Of a stretch of 64,000 nt of DNA, positions 13,801-26,400 are shown piece by piece. Under the pieces are notes generated by a model. The model made no database searches. It saw only the letters and a list, made by a program, of their open reading frames with translations, and was not told where the DNA came from. Position 1 is the first letter of the stretch. The number at the start of each line of letters is the position of its first letter. Location: the NCBI RefSeq assembly GCF_022539315.1, contig NC_066343.1, positions 49,895,973 through 49,959,972 of the forward strand, read 5' to 3'. The position numbers were made by a program, and so were the translations under genes. Origin of the DNA: Serinus canaria. Its lineage: Eukaryota > Chordata > Aves > Passeriformes > Fringillidae.

Positions 13801-15552
13801 TATTAAGATACTTAAAATGAATCATTTTCCACTAGACACAAACACATTATAAACCTCACCATAAATCTCAATCTCTAGTCAAGATGAGCTTATTTAATAA
13901 TGTTCATAAATATTTTATTTCATAAAGTCTTGTGAATGATGGTTCTATACAAAAGGTTTATAAAAATACAATGTTATTTTTAGATATTTTTATCTAGTTT
14001 AAACAAAAGACTTCTCAAATAGATTCTGTAAAAAGTTACAGCTGGCATTTCAAGTCATCTGCATCTTTAAGAAGTTAGGTGGCATCATAATTTTTTGGAA
14101 GTAGTTCATTGCTACTTCTTGTTGAAATTCCACGTGAACTCCTCCTCGTCATCACAACATGAAAAGCTAGTCATCAGCTTAACACATGTCATCTTGACAC
14201 AACCCACAAAGATTTTAGATAAAATTCATACTTGTGCACATACATACACACAAGCTTTCAAGCCACTTTCCAAGTATTATGCTTCTTCCCTTTCTAAGGT
14301 GCAGAGGAGAATTTGGATGGATAAACAGCACAAGCAATGATGCCTGAAACACCTCCTTTGTCCCATTAGTCAATTCCATTAGCTAAATGACTACGGAAAA
14401 AGCCCTTCATCTCCATGACCTACCACTTCAACAGGTGCTGACACCACAAGAAAATCTGCAACTCTCCTCAGTTAACAACTAATGTTTTAGCAACTAAAAG
14501 CACAGATCAGATGCCCATTCCCGACAGCTCTTCACAGTAGCTCTGCATCATTTGCAAAACTGACTCTTCATTTGGACGTTTTCATTTCACTTTCACCATC
14601 TATTATTTAGACATGCAGGGCACTGCAGAAATTGAGACGACAAGCTGAACCAGAAGCTTACAAACCTGGGAAAACTGCTATAGTGAGAAAAGGCAAACAG
14701 ATACCGAGGGAGAGCTACTGGATCAGCTCATCTCAAAGTGAAGTAATTTGTGCTACAAGAAATACCTCCATAGCAGGTTCTCTCAAGGAGGTGGGATTTT
14801 TAAAGATATCCTGAACTGACACCAAAGAGCAGTTCACCTTGTGTTCAATCAAGGCTTTCTCCAGTGCAATTGTGAAGTAAAGCCCTATCTTAAAAGAAAG
14901 CAGGTGAGCACAAATTCAAAACTAAGACACTAGGGACTCCTATATGGGCTGGAGTGCTACAGGAGTTGTCACCAAAATACACTTCAGAATATGAATCTCC
15001 TTCTAGTTAGATTGCTAGCAACACAAAGGGACAAACCCCACTGTGATGTCAGACAAATGAAACAGAGTCAAATGTAACACCAAATTCCATTAAACACATG
15101 GTCAGCAAAGCTACAGATTTTGAGGCACACGAGAGCCTGCATCCACCTATCCTTCAGCCTAAACTGCACTCTGCTGCAACCTGGAGTCGTGCCACCACCC
15201 CTGGCACTGGTGTGACCCACACTCAGCACTGTGTGGAATGCAACAAGTTTCCCACCCCACTACCCCACACCAGAGCTGGAGAGGTGCACCAGAGCTGCAA
15301 CCTCTCTCGCTCAAAACCAACAGAGGAAGAACATAGGCTGTTGCACCATATGACAAGATTTCATCTCCTCTTGAGAAGGTTTTGGGGTGGAATCCTATTT
15401 CTAGTCTAGTCACTAACATATGGCAGATGTTCCCAGCCAGAAGAGAGACAGGACTTCAAAGATAGTGCTTGCAGCACGGGTTGAATGCAGCCCTACTCCT
15501 GTCAGGCAGTACCACTTCACCCTACTGGCACCCACTCCCTCTGGAAAACTCA

Positions 15553-15573
15553 CTTGGGTCTTGAAGACCCAAG
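15553..15573. repeat. 21-bp perfect palindrome
   Basis: CTTGGGTCTT and AAGACCCAAG flank a single G. In RNA or single-stranded DNA this would fold, but the one-base centre is too tight for a stable RNA loop unless it opens. Confidence 0.8.
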
Positions 15574-16808
15574 CAGCACGTTTAAGGACTTGAGACACCA
15601 CCTGAACAAAAATGTAAGGGCTTTCTCTACATATCATGAACACTTTCTGAATAAGTTTGGCCTTTCTAAAATTCACACATTAACCTGATCAGCTTCCTCT
15701 GACTTTTCTTATATTCTCCTTCCTTCTCCACAGACACCCACACAACGTTTAGCAAGACCCAGTCACCCTGACAGAAGGGTGACATAAAAGGTAAGACACA
15801 GCCAATATGTTTAATCAGCAAATTGTCATGGTATTTTTTATGGCTTGCCAAGATACAAGGTAGCCAACTATGCTACTGATATGCCAGACGGGATTAGCTG
15901 CTACTTGAATGTTTGAGAGGTTTGATTTAACAAAAAGCGCACTATACCTGACCTTAATATCGGTACAAGAAAAGTTTAACTCAGCTTGGTCCGATGTGTA
16001 ACTCGGGGACAAAGCAGTCACAAGAAAGTCACTATCATTACTGAGGCTTGTAATTACGTCTGAATCAGTTTTTACACGTAAATGTGTATCAAGCTCTTGG
16101 GTCCCACAACGTTGTTTCAGAAAAAAGTAAGGCTGTTTTCAAACACTTCAGGATGTCTTTAAGAGTTTGTGAGTTGGGTTTTTTTCTTTTTTTGTGAAGA
16201 GCATTCGTGAGATTCATGAAGAGCAGCTAAAGTTAAGGCACTTTCATGTACTGAGCATCAAAGCCCAAGACCTTCCCCTTTTCCCATCCCCCTACCCCCA
16301 AAAAATCTCTACTCTTTTGAAGTGCCGGCTCACAAGTTAGTGACGGTCCATTTAAACAAAGTGAACACTGCTCTCACTTGTGACCCATTCCACCCCCTCC
16401 CCTGCCCAGGTACTTCCCGCCGCACCTGGCAGTGCCTCCTTCGGGGCATGGTCGCGCCTCCGCGGCTCCGAGAGCGGGCGGGATGCGGCGATGCACGGAA
16501 CACGCGCGTCCGCTCCTCGTTTGGCATAATCAAGCATTTTTACTCAAAACGGGGAGGGAGATCAACAACTCTTCGCGACACGCTCACAGACCGGTCCGCC
16601 GGGACCGCCGTCTTCCTACCAGCGGGGCAGCGCCGTGGCTGACCGTCCGCTCCTGGCTGCCGACAGAGCCAGGAGCTCGCCCGGGGCCGGGGGGAGCTGC
16701 GCTGCTCCTCCGGACGAGAGCGGCCGCAGCAGCTTCGCCGCCGCTACGCTTGCCCCTCGCCCGAGCGCCCACGTCCAGCCCGTCCCCATCGCATCCCCCG
16801 CCGCTCAC

Positions 16809-17030
16809 CTCCGGGCTCCGCGTCCCGGCGAGGAGGTTGGGGGAGGGCTCCAGTCACCCCGCAAAACTTCTGCTCCCGCTCTCCCTGCCTCCCTCCCGCC
16901 GCCGCGCTGCGAGTCCGCGGAGCGCTCCGGCCCCGCTTTGTACCCGGCGGCGGCCGCACTGCGGCTGCGCGCTGCCAAAAACCAGCGCGGCGCCACCGGC
17001 CGTGCTCTTGCTCCGGGCCCGGGCAGCCGG
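16809..17030 (-). other. KANK1: candidate 5' untranslated first exon ending at a strong donor
   Basis: Within the CpG island the minus strand has GGAG|GTGAGCG, with the last exon base at 16,809. This is close to the donor consensus and suits a first non-coding exon transcribed leftward. The 5' limit given is arbitrary, because no TATA box or clear initiator was seen. The KANK1 coding sequence would lie left of the window. Confidence 0.35.
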
Positions 17031-17111
17031 CTCCCCGCATCCCCAGCCGGCCCCTCTGCATCCCCAGCCGGCTCCCCCCATACCCACCCGGCCCCCGCAC
17101 ATCCCAGCCGG
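17031..17111. repeat. GC-rich tandem repeat, 4 units of about 20 bp
   Basis: Four imperfect units of 20-21 bp at 17,031-17,050, 17,051-17,071, 17,072-17,091 and 17,092-17,111, each close to CTCCCCGCATCCCCAGCCGG. The array sits inside the CpG island and may vary in copy number. Confidence 0.75.
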
Positions 17112-20100
17112 CCCTCCTGCCTCGCCGCGGGACGGGAAGCATCAGGGCGGCCTGGCTGGGTGCACGGCGTGGCGGGGTAGCCCCGGCGGTGCGCTGGGGT
17201 GCGAGCGCCGGTGGCAGCGGCAGCAGAGAGGAGTTTTCTCGCCGCCGCTTAAGAGCCTGCCTCGGCGGCTCGCCGGGATGGGGGAGCTCCTCGTCAGGGA
17301 GGGTAGGTTACCGTCGGGGCTGCGCCTGGAAAATCTGCCATGTGTGCAGGTTGGAGGGACTGGTTCGAAGCTCAGGAAAGGAGTTTTGGCCCCAGCAGGT
17401 CCAATTAATGGGGTCAGATCAGATCCCTGTCCCAGGCTAGTGCACAGTCCTGTGCCGAGTGACTGGAATTCCCCAGTGGACGCTCTCCCGTGAAACGCTT
17501 TTTTTCATGTTGGAGCCTCGCAGAATGTGCCCTCCGGCTGCACTGGGTTGGATGGGGTCCTCGGCAGGGCTTTTCAAGAGGAAAATGGGCATCAGCTCCC
17601 TCTGCAGTGTTTTGTGAACCTAAGCTCAGAAACAAAGTTTTTAGACTTGTGCCATGATTTTTACTGTTCAGAACAGGCCATCTCTAAAGCCTTTTCAGCT
17701 GCGAAAGGATACAGCAGTCCCGGTTTTTGTTTGCCTTGAATTTTTTTCGCTTAAGGGTTTGAATACTCGGAACGGATTGATGAGTGTTTTATTTCACTCC
17801 TCCCACCCTTATCTCAAGAGCTATCTCCGTTGCCCCAGGGCGCCCGTGTCTCCAGGAGCAAATGATTCAGAAGCTTTGTGGTGATGCCAGGAAGGTTTCA
17901 CAGGACTGTCCCTCCCAAATGAAAATCAGAATCCACAGGCCAAGAGTAAGCAAGATGCAGGAGACTCAGCAAAGTCAGGAGTGCACAGAAAGCAATGCCT
18001 GGTCTTCTTTTCCAGCTCTGGATGTAGGACCCTGCAAGGTTATTATTGTGATTTACTTCACAGAGCAAAAGGACATAGCTTTGGTGCAACACTCCTTACT
18101 TTTTCTGATTTTACCTGTATTTGGTTTTACCTGTATTTTCACCTGTATTTGTGCTGTCAAGTACCAAATACTGGCATCTTCTGATCCCTTCTCTTTTACT
18201 TCTTTCTGTGTAATTCCTCTACTTTTCTTCTGCCTTTCCCTGGTTAATCTCCCGAAGCTCTGCATATTCCCAGATTTTATTTTTTTTTAGACATGATTCC
18301 TGGAATTTATGAATGGAGACCACCAAAGTTTCTCTCAATGATTATTGATTCCAGAATAGACGAAGGAGGGTATAAAGGAAATTTGAAAATCTCTGGGGTT
18401 TGGGGGTTTTTTTCCCTATGGACCACACTCAAGTAATGGAAGACAAAAAATGTTAGGGTTTTATCATTCTATAAAAAGCTAATAGGTCCAGTGACATTTC
18501 CATCTAAATAATTTCCAGTATTTCTTCTGAAATCTCTTTAAAGAGAAGCCTTTAAAACCTTTTAGAGATTAAATCACATCTAGTATTTTTCTAAGTAAAG
18601 CTGCTATGACATTGATGTAAACCACCTCTCAAACCACAGAGCTTTTATTAAAAAAAAAAAAAAAAGATTTTTGCACATATTAGTTCAAACCCACATATTT
18701 TTAGGCCCTGCAGCTCTTTAAGATGCTAATAGTTATTAATCCTGACTGCTAACTTCCCATCCAGAGGCTATTTTTTAATGGCTGAATTACCAATTCTAAA
18801 AAAAGGGGTTACTGATGAAAGAACTAATTGAGATAACAGTGAGCACCATTTACCATTTTTTATATTAACAACCAAAAAGAAAGTATATTCAGACTAGCAA
18901 ACAACTCCTTACCATCAGCCTATTCGTTGGGTCAGGACCATGTTGTACCAGAAACTGTACAAACAGAATGAAAGCACTCAGACTACGGCAGTGTACAGAG
19001 CAAGCAGATACGACTCTTTCCACTTCTCCCACTTAATCCTTTCTTTCAAGAGCTGCCAGCTCTTGACAGTTAAAACACATGAAATTAAATAAAGAAGTCA
19101 ATTGTTGCATTACCCACGTAAGAATGACAAATCTTTCAGCGTGGTCATGCAGTGGATGGGGCTTTTTCCTTTGATGGTGCAATTAAAACTGGCAGGTCTT
19201 GGTTCACCCTTCAGCTCCTTGGAGCTTGTCTGGCCCTGCAGAGGACTTGCAGAGTGCACTAACTGGGAGTCTCAGGGATCTGCCAAATGGGGCAGAGGGG
19301 TGTACAGGCAAACTCGAAGTGAGGGGAGCCAGTAAGCACCCCCAGTCTGCTCCATCTGCCCTGCACATGCGTGTAGGGAAGGCTTGGAGCGGGGACAGAG
19401 GCCCCACTCTGCTGAGCTCCAAAGAGAGAAACTTGTCTCTATCTGAATTAATCCAGCCAGAGCCTCCAGGAGAAAGGGGGATGAAGACATGAATGTGTTG
19501 GTACTGTTTTACAGGTGTGAGCCATGAGTAGCAGGTTCCTGCTTCCCAGCTGGGCACTGGCACTGGCTTTGTCACCGTCAGAGATGCTGGTGCAGCTCCC
19601 ACCTGGGGCTGTGGGAGCGTTTGCCTTGCTCAGCCTAAGCACCAGCAAGAGACACTGGGCTGGGAATATGTGCTTTTGCAGGGCTTTTCTAGCTCCTTAG
19701 GCTGTTTTTTATTTGTGATCTGCTCTAACAGGTAGGAAGTCTGGACTATTAAACATTTAGAGAAAAAGTCTCTACCACCCCAAAAAATCCCAAACCCACC
19801 TATTTCCTTCAAAAAGCCAGATACCCATTTCTGTGAGCAGGAAATCGTAAGGGACATGTCTAAAAGTAAGTAAAAGTAATACTTTGAAGAGAGATAACTC
19901 ATTGTAATTTTCCATTATCTGGTCCAATAAATATTGTTGTATGCTTTGACAGAGGTTTCAGATTGCTCACAATACAGATAAACCCTCTGCACACATAGAG
20001 CATGTGTTAAAACCAAGAAGGACTTCAGAGAAATCATCCTGCCCTTCTGCAGTGGGTTGAGCAGAGGCTCAGGCAGAGTGAGCACTCATGGATTTCCAGG

Positions 20101-20164
20101 CTCCATCCTTCTGGATTTTAACACTTCCCATGCCTAAAACCTGTTTTTTGTTGGACATCTCTCA

Positions 20165-20440
20165 CAGCTTACTCTGGAGCCACTGGGTCAGTCGCATCAG
20201 CATCCTCTGTGCTGCCAGCTGCTGAGTACAGGTGATCTGAGGGCTGAATTTAGAGGCATCAACCTTGTTTCCATCTGTGGCCCACTTTTGTAGAAGTGTG
20301 GAAAGGAGGGGCATCAGACATTTCCTCTGCTGCTGCATTTGGCAGGAATTTTTTGCCTTGCTGCCACCGTAGAGGAGCACGAGAGGCCATAGTTATCTTG
20401 GATGAGTTGCCTTAGGTCTTCCTCAAACTGCAGTGTACAT
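20165..20440 (-). pseudogene. frameshifted protein-like fragment, family not recognised
   Basis: On the minus strand one frame reads LQFEEDLRQLIQDNYG. After an apparent 1-nt loss a second frame continues LVLLYGGSKAKN, then CLMPLLSTLLQKWATDGNKV and RMLMRLTQWLQSKL to a stop at about 20,165. The even composition and the smooth join across one frameshift look like decayed coding sequence. It could be a processed or dead exon, or chance. No poly-A tail or target duplication is visible. Confidence 0.25.
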
Positions 20441-23289
20441 CTATGGCTCCACAGCAAGCAGCTCCTCAGCACCCTAACTCATAAATCGCATTTTTTCTCT
20501 TCTCCCACATTTCTCTAACCTCAGAAAATAGGATGCTGACAGTTCCACAAGGCTCACAGCTTCAGGGAAGTCCCTTAAGCCACAGCAAACCTCACCCGAT
20601 TTGTAGCGGTAGTGGAAACAGTCCTAATGTATTAAAAAAACTATCCTATGAAAATTTTGTAAGAATAATAATTCATGATTTTGCCAAACAAAACAAAAAT
20701 TTGAAATGTTCTTTCTATAGGAAATGGTAATGTTTTCCTGTGCCTTCTTTTGTTCATTCTAGAAATACCACTTACCTGAAAAAAAACCCTGTATTTTATT
20801 TTTTATCCAAAAGTAAGATTTGGCATGTAGGGGGTGAAGTTCAGGCACCCACCTAAGAATGACCAGAACTGAGTGACCCTCCCACCCTTGGCTCCCTGCC
20901 TTTTTGGTCTGTCAAACAGAGAGGGGCTAAGCAGGGCAGGGCTGTGCTGCTGAGTATCCCCCATCTAAGGCACTTCTGCCTCTCAAGGACACTGTGAAGT
21001 GCTGGTTATTGCCAGGCAGCTGCAATGCCAAAGCTGGATAGCAGTCTAAGGAATTAAATTAAATACTGTTTAAAAAAAAAAAAAAGTTTGCTGTTGTGAG
21101 TATTCTGCACACCACAGTGAGAGCAAGGGTGATGTGTTTCACTGGTGTGGATGACCCCACACAGCAGGCATGGCAGCAGAGAGGCAAAGCAATCCTCTCC
21201 CTGCAAGCTTGTAAAAGCCCAGCTTTTTCTCTCTTTTGCTGTCCTGACTTACTTTTAGGGATGCTGCAGTTTCAGTAGGTGCATGTTTTGTCTCTCTTTT
21301 TCTCAGCACTGGCAGTTTCTACACCACTGGCAATTCACACTGCATGTCTGGTTTCTGCAGAGCGCCATCTGCAAAGGAAGCATGTCACAAACACAAAAGA
21401 AGGCAGGGTATTTTTTTCCACCCTGGTTCATGGCTCACACCAGTGGGAGCAGGGAAAAAATACCATATGCTTGCCTGAGAGTCCAGAGTTAGATGAAAGA
21501 AGGCAGCAGGGCGCCTGATTTTCCATCATGAAGTTTTCAATGTTGGAGGGTATGTGCTGCTGAGGGTATGTGTTTGCCACACATTGTCTTGGATCTCACC
21601 ATTAGGCCTATGGATATTTGAGGCAGAACAGTGTTCTTGAGTTGTGCATGAATGCACAAGAATGCAACTCCAGAAATCACTTACTAGATGAAATGTAGCC
21701 CTTGCCTTTGGAGAAGCAGCGTCAAAATATGCTCCCCAAGGTTTGGGCAATTCTAATATGACAGAGGAAAAAGTTGCCACCAAATTTTATCCCTGAAGTA
21801 TTTTAAAGAATTCTTGATTCCCCAGAGCTCCCAGACCTTTATTTTTGAACAGGACGAGGAGGCCACTGCAGTTTAGTGTAGTTGTATAATCAGCATAATG
21901 AAGTTGTACAACCAAGCTCAATCTCCGCAAAAGGCCTTACTTGGACTTGATGCCTGTCATGGCTCATGTGAGAGATTAATAGAATAATTTCCTTAATGAA
22001 TATGTGCATACAGCAGCTAGGGTTTTGAACCACATTGGAGAATCACGCTGAAACCTAAAATTATCACTAGAGATCTCTTTGGATGCCTGTGCTGGGAAAG
22101 ATGAGCATGTCTGCATGACAGCTTGTGAGAGACAGAGTTGGCCTGAATGAGGCTGGATATTCACAACATGCTTGTCTTACATGCCAGGGCAGGAAGAAAA
22201 TATTTTATAGCACTCCAGAAGCAAATTGGAGACCCATAGTATTAGGCAAAACAACATCTGTAGGGAGAACTCAGGACAGAAAAAACTTCGGCAATTTCTT
22301 TCCGGAACAAGAAATTTATAAAATAAACTCCCAAAGTTAGACTCATTGGATGCAATCCTAAATTTATGCATGCTCATGCCAAGGAATAGCAGAAGGAGGA
22401 AGCTAATGACCCCGGCATTTGCTTCCTTCACGAGTAGGTCATTGGAGGAGTTTCTCCTTCATTGTGGAGATAGGTAGGATATAGGTAGGTCCTAGTCTCT
22501 TCTGCATAGACAAATTTGTTTACTTTGTACAAATGATTATTTGATTAAATCAAATTCATTAGACAACTGTCCTCTTAGAATGGTGTTTCTCAAACTTCAT
22601 TCTAGTTTCAAGTTCATGAGAGTATTTTAACTTAGAGGCATGGTACTTTTTTTAAAGAAATATGATTAGGATATTGACTGTAAAAATGCAAGAAAAAACT
22701 TGATGTACTTGGGCGTTTTGTTGAGAAAGGTGGTGGACCCACATTCTATTCTTCTCACCTGCTGACTGATTTAACAAATAAGGGCCCATCTGATGGTCAT
22801 TTAATGATGACTCTCAATGCTAAAGGTCTCATCTTGACTAGACATCAGGCTGAAGAAGACAACGGCCTTTTGCTCCTGTTTGGAAGACATCAGCGTGAAG
22901 CTGCTTTGCAGAGGCTGGGGACAGCTTATTTATTCTTCAATTGCATGCCATGCTGATTAATCTGTGCTTTATAACACTAGTTGTGGGTGTAGATCCTCTC
23001 TCATAACTCAAAAAGATTTTTCATCCTGAAGCATCCAATATTGGCTTTTGCACCAGCAGGGATACAGCATGCCTGGTGTAAAAATACTGTATTTTTGTTT
23101 CAGTGAACTCATGACTGTCGCCCTGATTTTGTAAAACTTTGTAAGCCTTCTGATGTTTATATTCTCTCAACAAACTTTCTCACACACAATTCTGTAAATA
23201 ACCTATGTTTTGCATTCTTTCATGGAGGTGGAGAGAATTGATGGACCCTTGGTCTGTCCAGTGGCATTGGAGAGGTGGCACTGTCACCC

Positions 23290-23410
23290 TCCAATCCACT
23301 GTCACCTTTGGAAAACTATAAATGTTGGAGTCAGAAAATAAAGAGCTCTTTTTTGTTCCCCTCGAGAGCAGCAGTGTCTGTGTCATCATTTCGTGCCATA
23401 TCGCGACACA
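23290..23410 (+). mobile_element. LTR-like 3' end (avian ERV type), 5' limit unknown
   Basis: This stretch carries CTATAAATG, AATAAA at 23,337-23,342, a GT-rich segment with CAGCAGTGTCTGTGTCATC, and ends TCGCGACACA at 23,410. That arrangement is typical of the R-U5 end of avian retroviral LTRs. I could not find the matching TG start or a target duplication, so the full element is not delimited. No retroviral coding region adjoins it. Confidence 0.4.
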
Positions 23411-26400
23411 TGACTAGCAGTGTAAGCCTACAGCCCTCAGATGCACCTACTGCCAACACAAGCTGGTACAGACAGTAAGTACAGATTCATCCATTAAACA
23501 AAAAAACATTGCTTTATTTTGGTAGCCAGTGGGTTCATCTGGGGCCTGGTAGTTGTTGCATGGACACAGGTATCCGCTCACTGTGTCAGACCACCTTGGA
23601 AGACATGAAGAGTCCCAGTTTTTTGTGTCCCAGCCCTGCTGCATGGTCCCTGTAGTGTGGTCCTGCATCTGTGCCTGTGGAACTGTGAGCCACTCCACCA
23701 CTTTTGTGGGAACTCCCTTCGACACTGAAGTATCCAACTCAAACCACATACACTACTCACAGTGGTCAGGCAAAGGGATCTTGGGCAGGTGGTGAATTAC
23801 AGCAGTGTCAGGGAGAGCAAGGATGGGAACTGTCTGAAAGAGAACTGCTGAAGTTAAGGAGGATTAAACAAGCTCCAGTTTTGCAAGCACAAGTACTTTA
23901 TGTTAAATGCTTTTCCTTACCAGGCTGTGGGAATGATCAGCACTGTCTAGGTAGCCTTTCTAGGAAGAGTTTCTTCACCATGGAAACACTGAGTGTTCTC
24001 ACAGCAGCTGGTGCTGCAGGGCCAGTGCCCTGGTGGTGGTGCCTGCCTTGTGAGCAGGATCACAGAGCTGCGAAGTCACTGGGGGTACATTTGGGTGCAT
24101 CCTCCACCAATTAGCAATACAGAAAATTAGCAGTGAACCAAAACTTGTGGAAATAACGGGACATGCTGCAATGCTCTCCGTTTCCTTAAACTATGCTTAT
24201 CTGTGACTTTATTTCCAAGCTATGTAATTTCCACCCACTACACCCCTTTTGTGCATAGGATGTGGAACCAGTGGTTACTCCTGACACCCATTATTTCTGG
24301 AGATGTGCAGGGCTGTGTCACTCCTCCTAAACATCCTGAATCCTCTCCTGAAAGAAGCAACCCCAAGTTTGTTCTGCCTCCTTCAAAGGAGGGATGTGTA
24401 AACAGTGTGTCTTTTGTTTGTTGCTTTTGCAGTTTCCCAGATCATGGTGTAAACTAGCAAAATCCAGGAAGTCAGCATTAAAAAAAATTAAAACAAAATG
24501 AAACAAAACCAAATCCATGAAATCAACAAACAAACAAAAAACCAAATGAACAAACACAGCCCGCCAAATCCACAGAAGACCCCCTAAAAATAAGGACATT
24601 TTTATTAGGAAGAAATAGATTTTTCTCTGTTTTATTTGTTTAAATATTTTGTGATTACTTTTTGCCTGACAGCTGCCATTAGTGCACAACAGTCCTCACT
24701 TTAGTGCTGAGTGCCCTACATGGTCTAGAAAGTGAGATGCATTCAGCAATTTACCCTGCCCTTTTAAAGTACTGCTCCCTTTGTTCCCAGCAGTGTTGGT
24801 GTTTTGATCTTTTCCTTTCTGATTGCTTATTAATGGATGGATTTCTTTCACTCAGCTGCAGCCTTTGTCCTAGGCTGCAGTGGGCCTTGGAGGCACCAGG
24901 GTTTCCCTACAACCTGAGCTGAGCAATCCTTTTTACACACCCTACATGCTCTTTAATCTGCCACTGATTACAAGAATTTTGCTCTTCCTAATACATCAAT
25001 GATTGAAGCCTCTTACATAAACCAACTTTGAAATATTTTAGACATGGTTGATTTAATATTATTTTTCCAATGTTAAAAGCTGGCAGTGTGAAGTACAGTG
25101 AAGATGCCATCCTTCCATGCTGCTAACAAATTTCCAGCCTCTGAGGCAAGTGCTATCAACTTAATTTTTGTAAAGTTCTTCTTGCTTACATCCAATTCCC
25201 CTTCTCTCTTCCTCTTCCCTTTCTTCCTCTGGGAAAAATGTCTCCTCAAGGGTCTAGATTTGAGTCCAGGATTTTATGCCTTAAATCAAAAAGGAACATA
25301 TTCCTTTGGAGCACTTCCAACCTTTTTTTTTGACACCTGAGAAGGGACTGTTCATCTCTTTAAAAGCAAATAAAGGAAGGGATAGGATTTTGTGCATACT
25401 TCCTTCCTTCACTATGTATTAAGTCCAGAAACCCTTGCTTGCCTGAGGTTCTTTAAGATGGCTTTCTGACACTTTCAAATTCTAGATGTACCAGTAGTGC
25501 TAAGTTTGCTTTTGCTTGTTTGCCTATTTCCACTGAGCTCTTCTTGGGGAACAGAAATTTGCACAGATGTTCATATTTGGGAAAGTTGGAAATGAGTGAT
25601 AGGAAATCTTCCCTTCTAGTTGTTTTACACATGTTTATTAAATGCACAAGAGTCCTCTTGCCATCCAACTGAAACACCTTGTCCCTTTGGTTATTTAATT
25701 TACTTTTGTAATTTGCATCCTACCTGTAGCTGAATGTTTGGAAATATTCCATGAATAGAGTCTGATAGTGAAAAACCTTATTTCTGTAACAAGACATAGT
25801 TCTAAAAGAAGATAGCAAAAGGGTGTGTAATGATTTAGGAATATTCTAAAATAATGAAGAGAAACTTAAAAAAAAGAGTAAAATTCAACTTTGTTTTTTT
25901 TTTTTAAGAGAAAATTTTGTTTTGAAGGGTGCAAAGCATCAAATTGCTTAGGACAGGAAGAACAAAATGTTACAACTTTCAAGACTTTCTAAATTAACTT
26001 CTTATGAAGTTATTGAGCATTTTCATGGGTTCAGTTTGCTTGGTTTGGTCAGCTAAACACTTTGTTTGATGTTTTCAGGATCTTCTACTGACCAATATTG
26101 ATTGATAACATTATTTCAAGGTTAGGTTTTTACATTCTTGAACAGTTGTAAAACAGTCTGGTTTTGAATGCAAATGGGTAATTTAAACTAATCCCTCTGT
26201 AAGAACATAAAGAGTGACAGAACATAGTCACTTTGTGAAGTGCTCAATGAATGCCAGAATTTACTGTAGCTTTCCAAAACACAAACTGAGTTCTACTGTG
26301 AGAGTGCATTGTCTTTATTCATGTAATCAAAAGGGACTCTTTCTAATGGCAACACCTTATGAGCACCCCTTGTATGTTTTCTTCTATATCAGAAGACATC

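Larger units (their letters stand above)
1..16300. other. non-coding region, probably KANK1 intron 1
   Basis: No exon with family similarity was seen on either strand. It holds A/T homopolymers (for example 4,031-4,044, 8,989-9,005), the palindromes at 1.3, 10.8 and 15.6 kb, the GC-rich patch at 3.1 kb, and a mildly GC-rich stretch at 7.26-7.54 kb. If the CpG island starts KANK1 on the minus strand, this region is its first intron; otherwise it is intergenic. Confidence 0.5.
16400..17330. promoter_or_regulatory. KANK1: CpG island, probable KANK1 promoter region
   Basis: About 0.9 kb of very GC-rich sequence with dense CpG, an Sp1-type GGGCGGG box at 16,476-16,482 and no homology-supported ORF, in a window that is otherwise AT-rich and CpG-poor. 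It lies about 13 kb beyond the last DOCK8 exon found. In vertebrates KANK1 follows DOCK8 closely in the same orientation, so a minus-strand KANK1 transcription start is the simplest reading. The assignment is from synteny only. It could also be a bidirectional promoter or a lncRNA start. Confidence 0.6.

Noticed and set aside
16432..17493. 353-codon plus-strand open frame across the CpG island
   Set aside because: Its length follows from the scarcity of AT-rich stop codons in GC-rich DNA. The translation is low-complexity Pro/Ala/Arg/Ser with no domain, and other frames and the opposite strand are also open.
17860..17911. Possible DOCK8 terminal exon starting G-GAC-AGT-CCT at 17,911 on the minus strand
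   Set aside because: Only the first residues (RDS) agree with the expected tail, the acceptor is weak, and it is 12.8 kb from the previous exon and close to the CpG island.
17784..18290. 168-codon plus-strand open frame next to the CpG island
   Set aside because: No family features and the end is a run of Phe/Leu/Cys from T-rich DNA. The small ACCTGTATTTT repeats inside it are non-coding in character.
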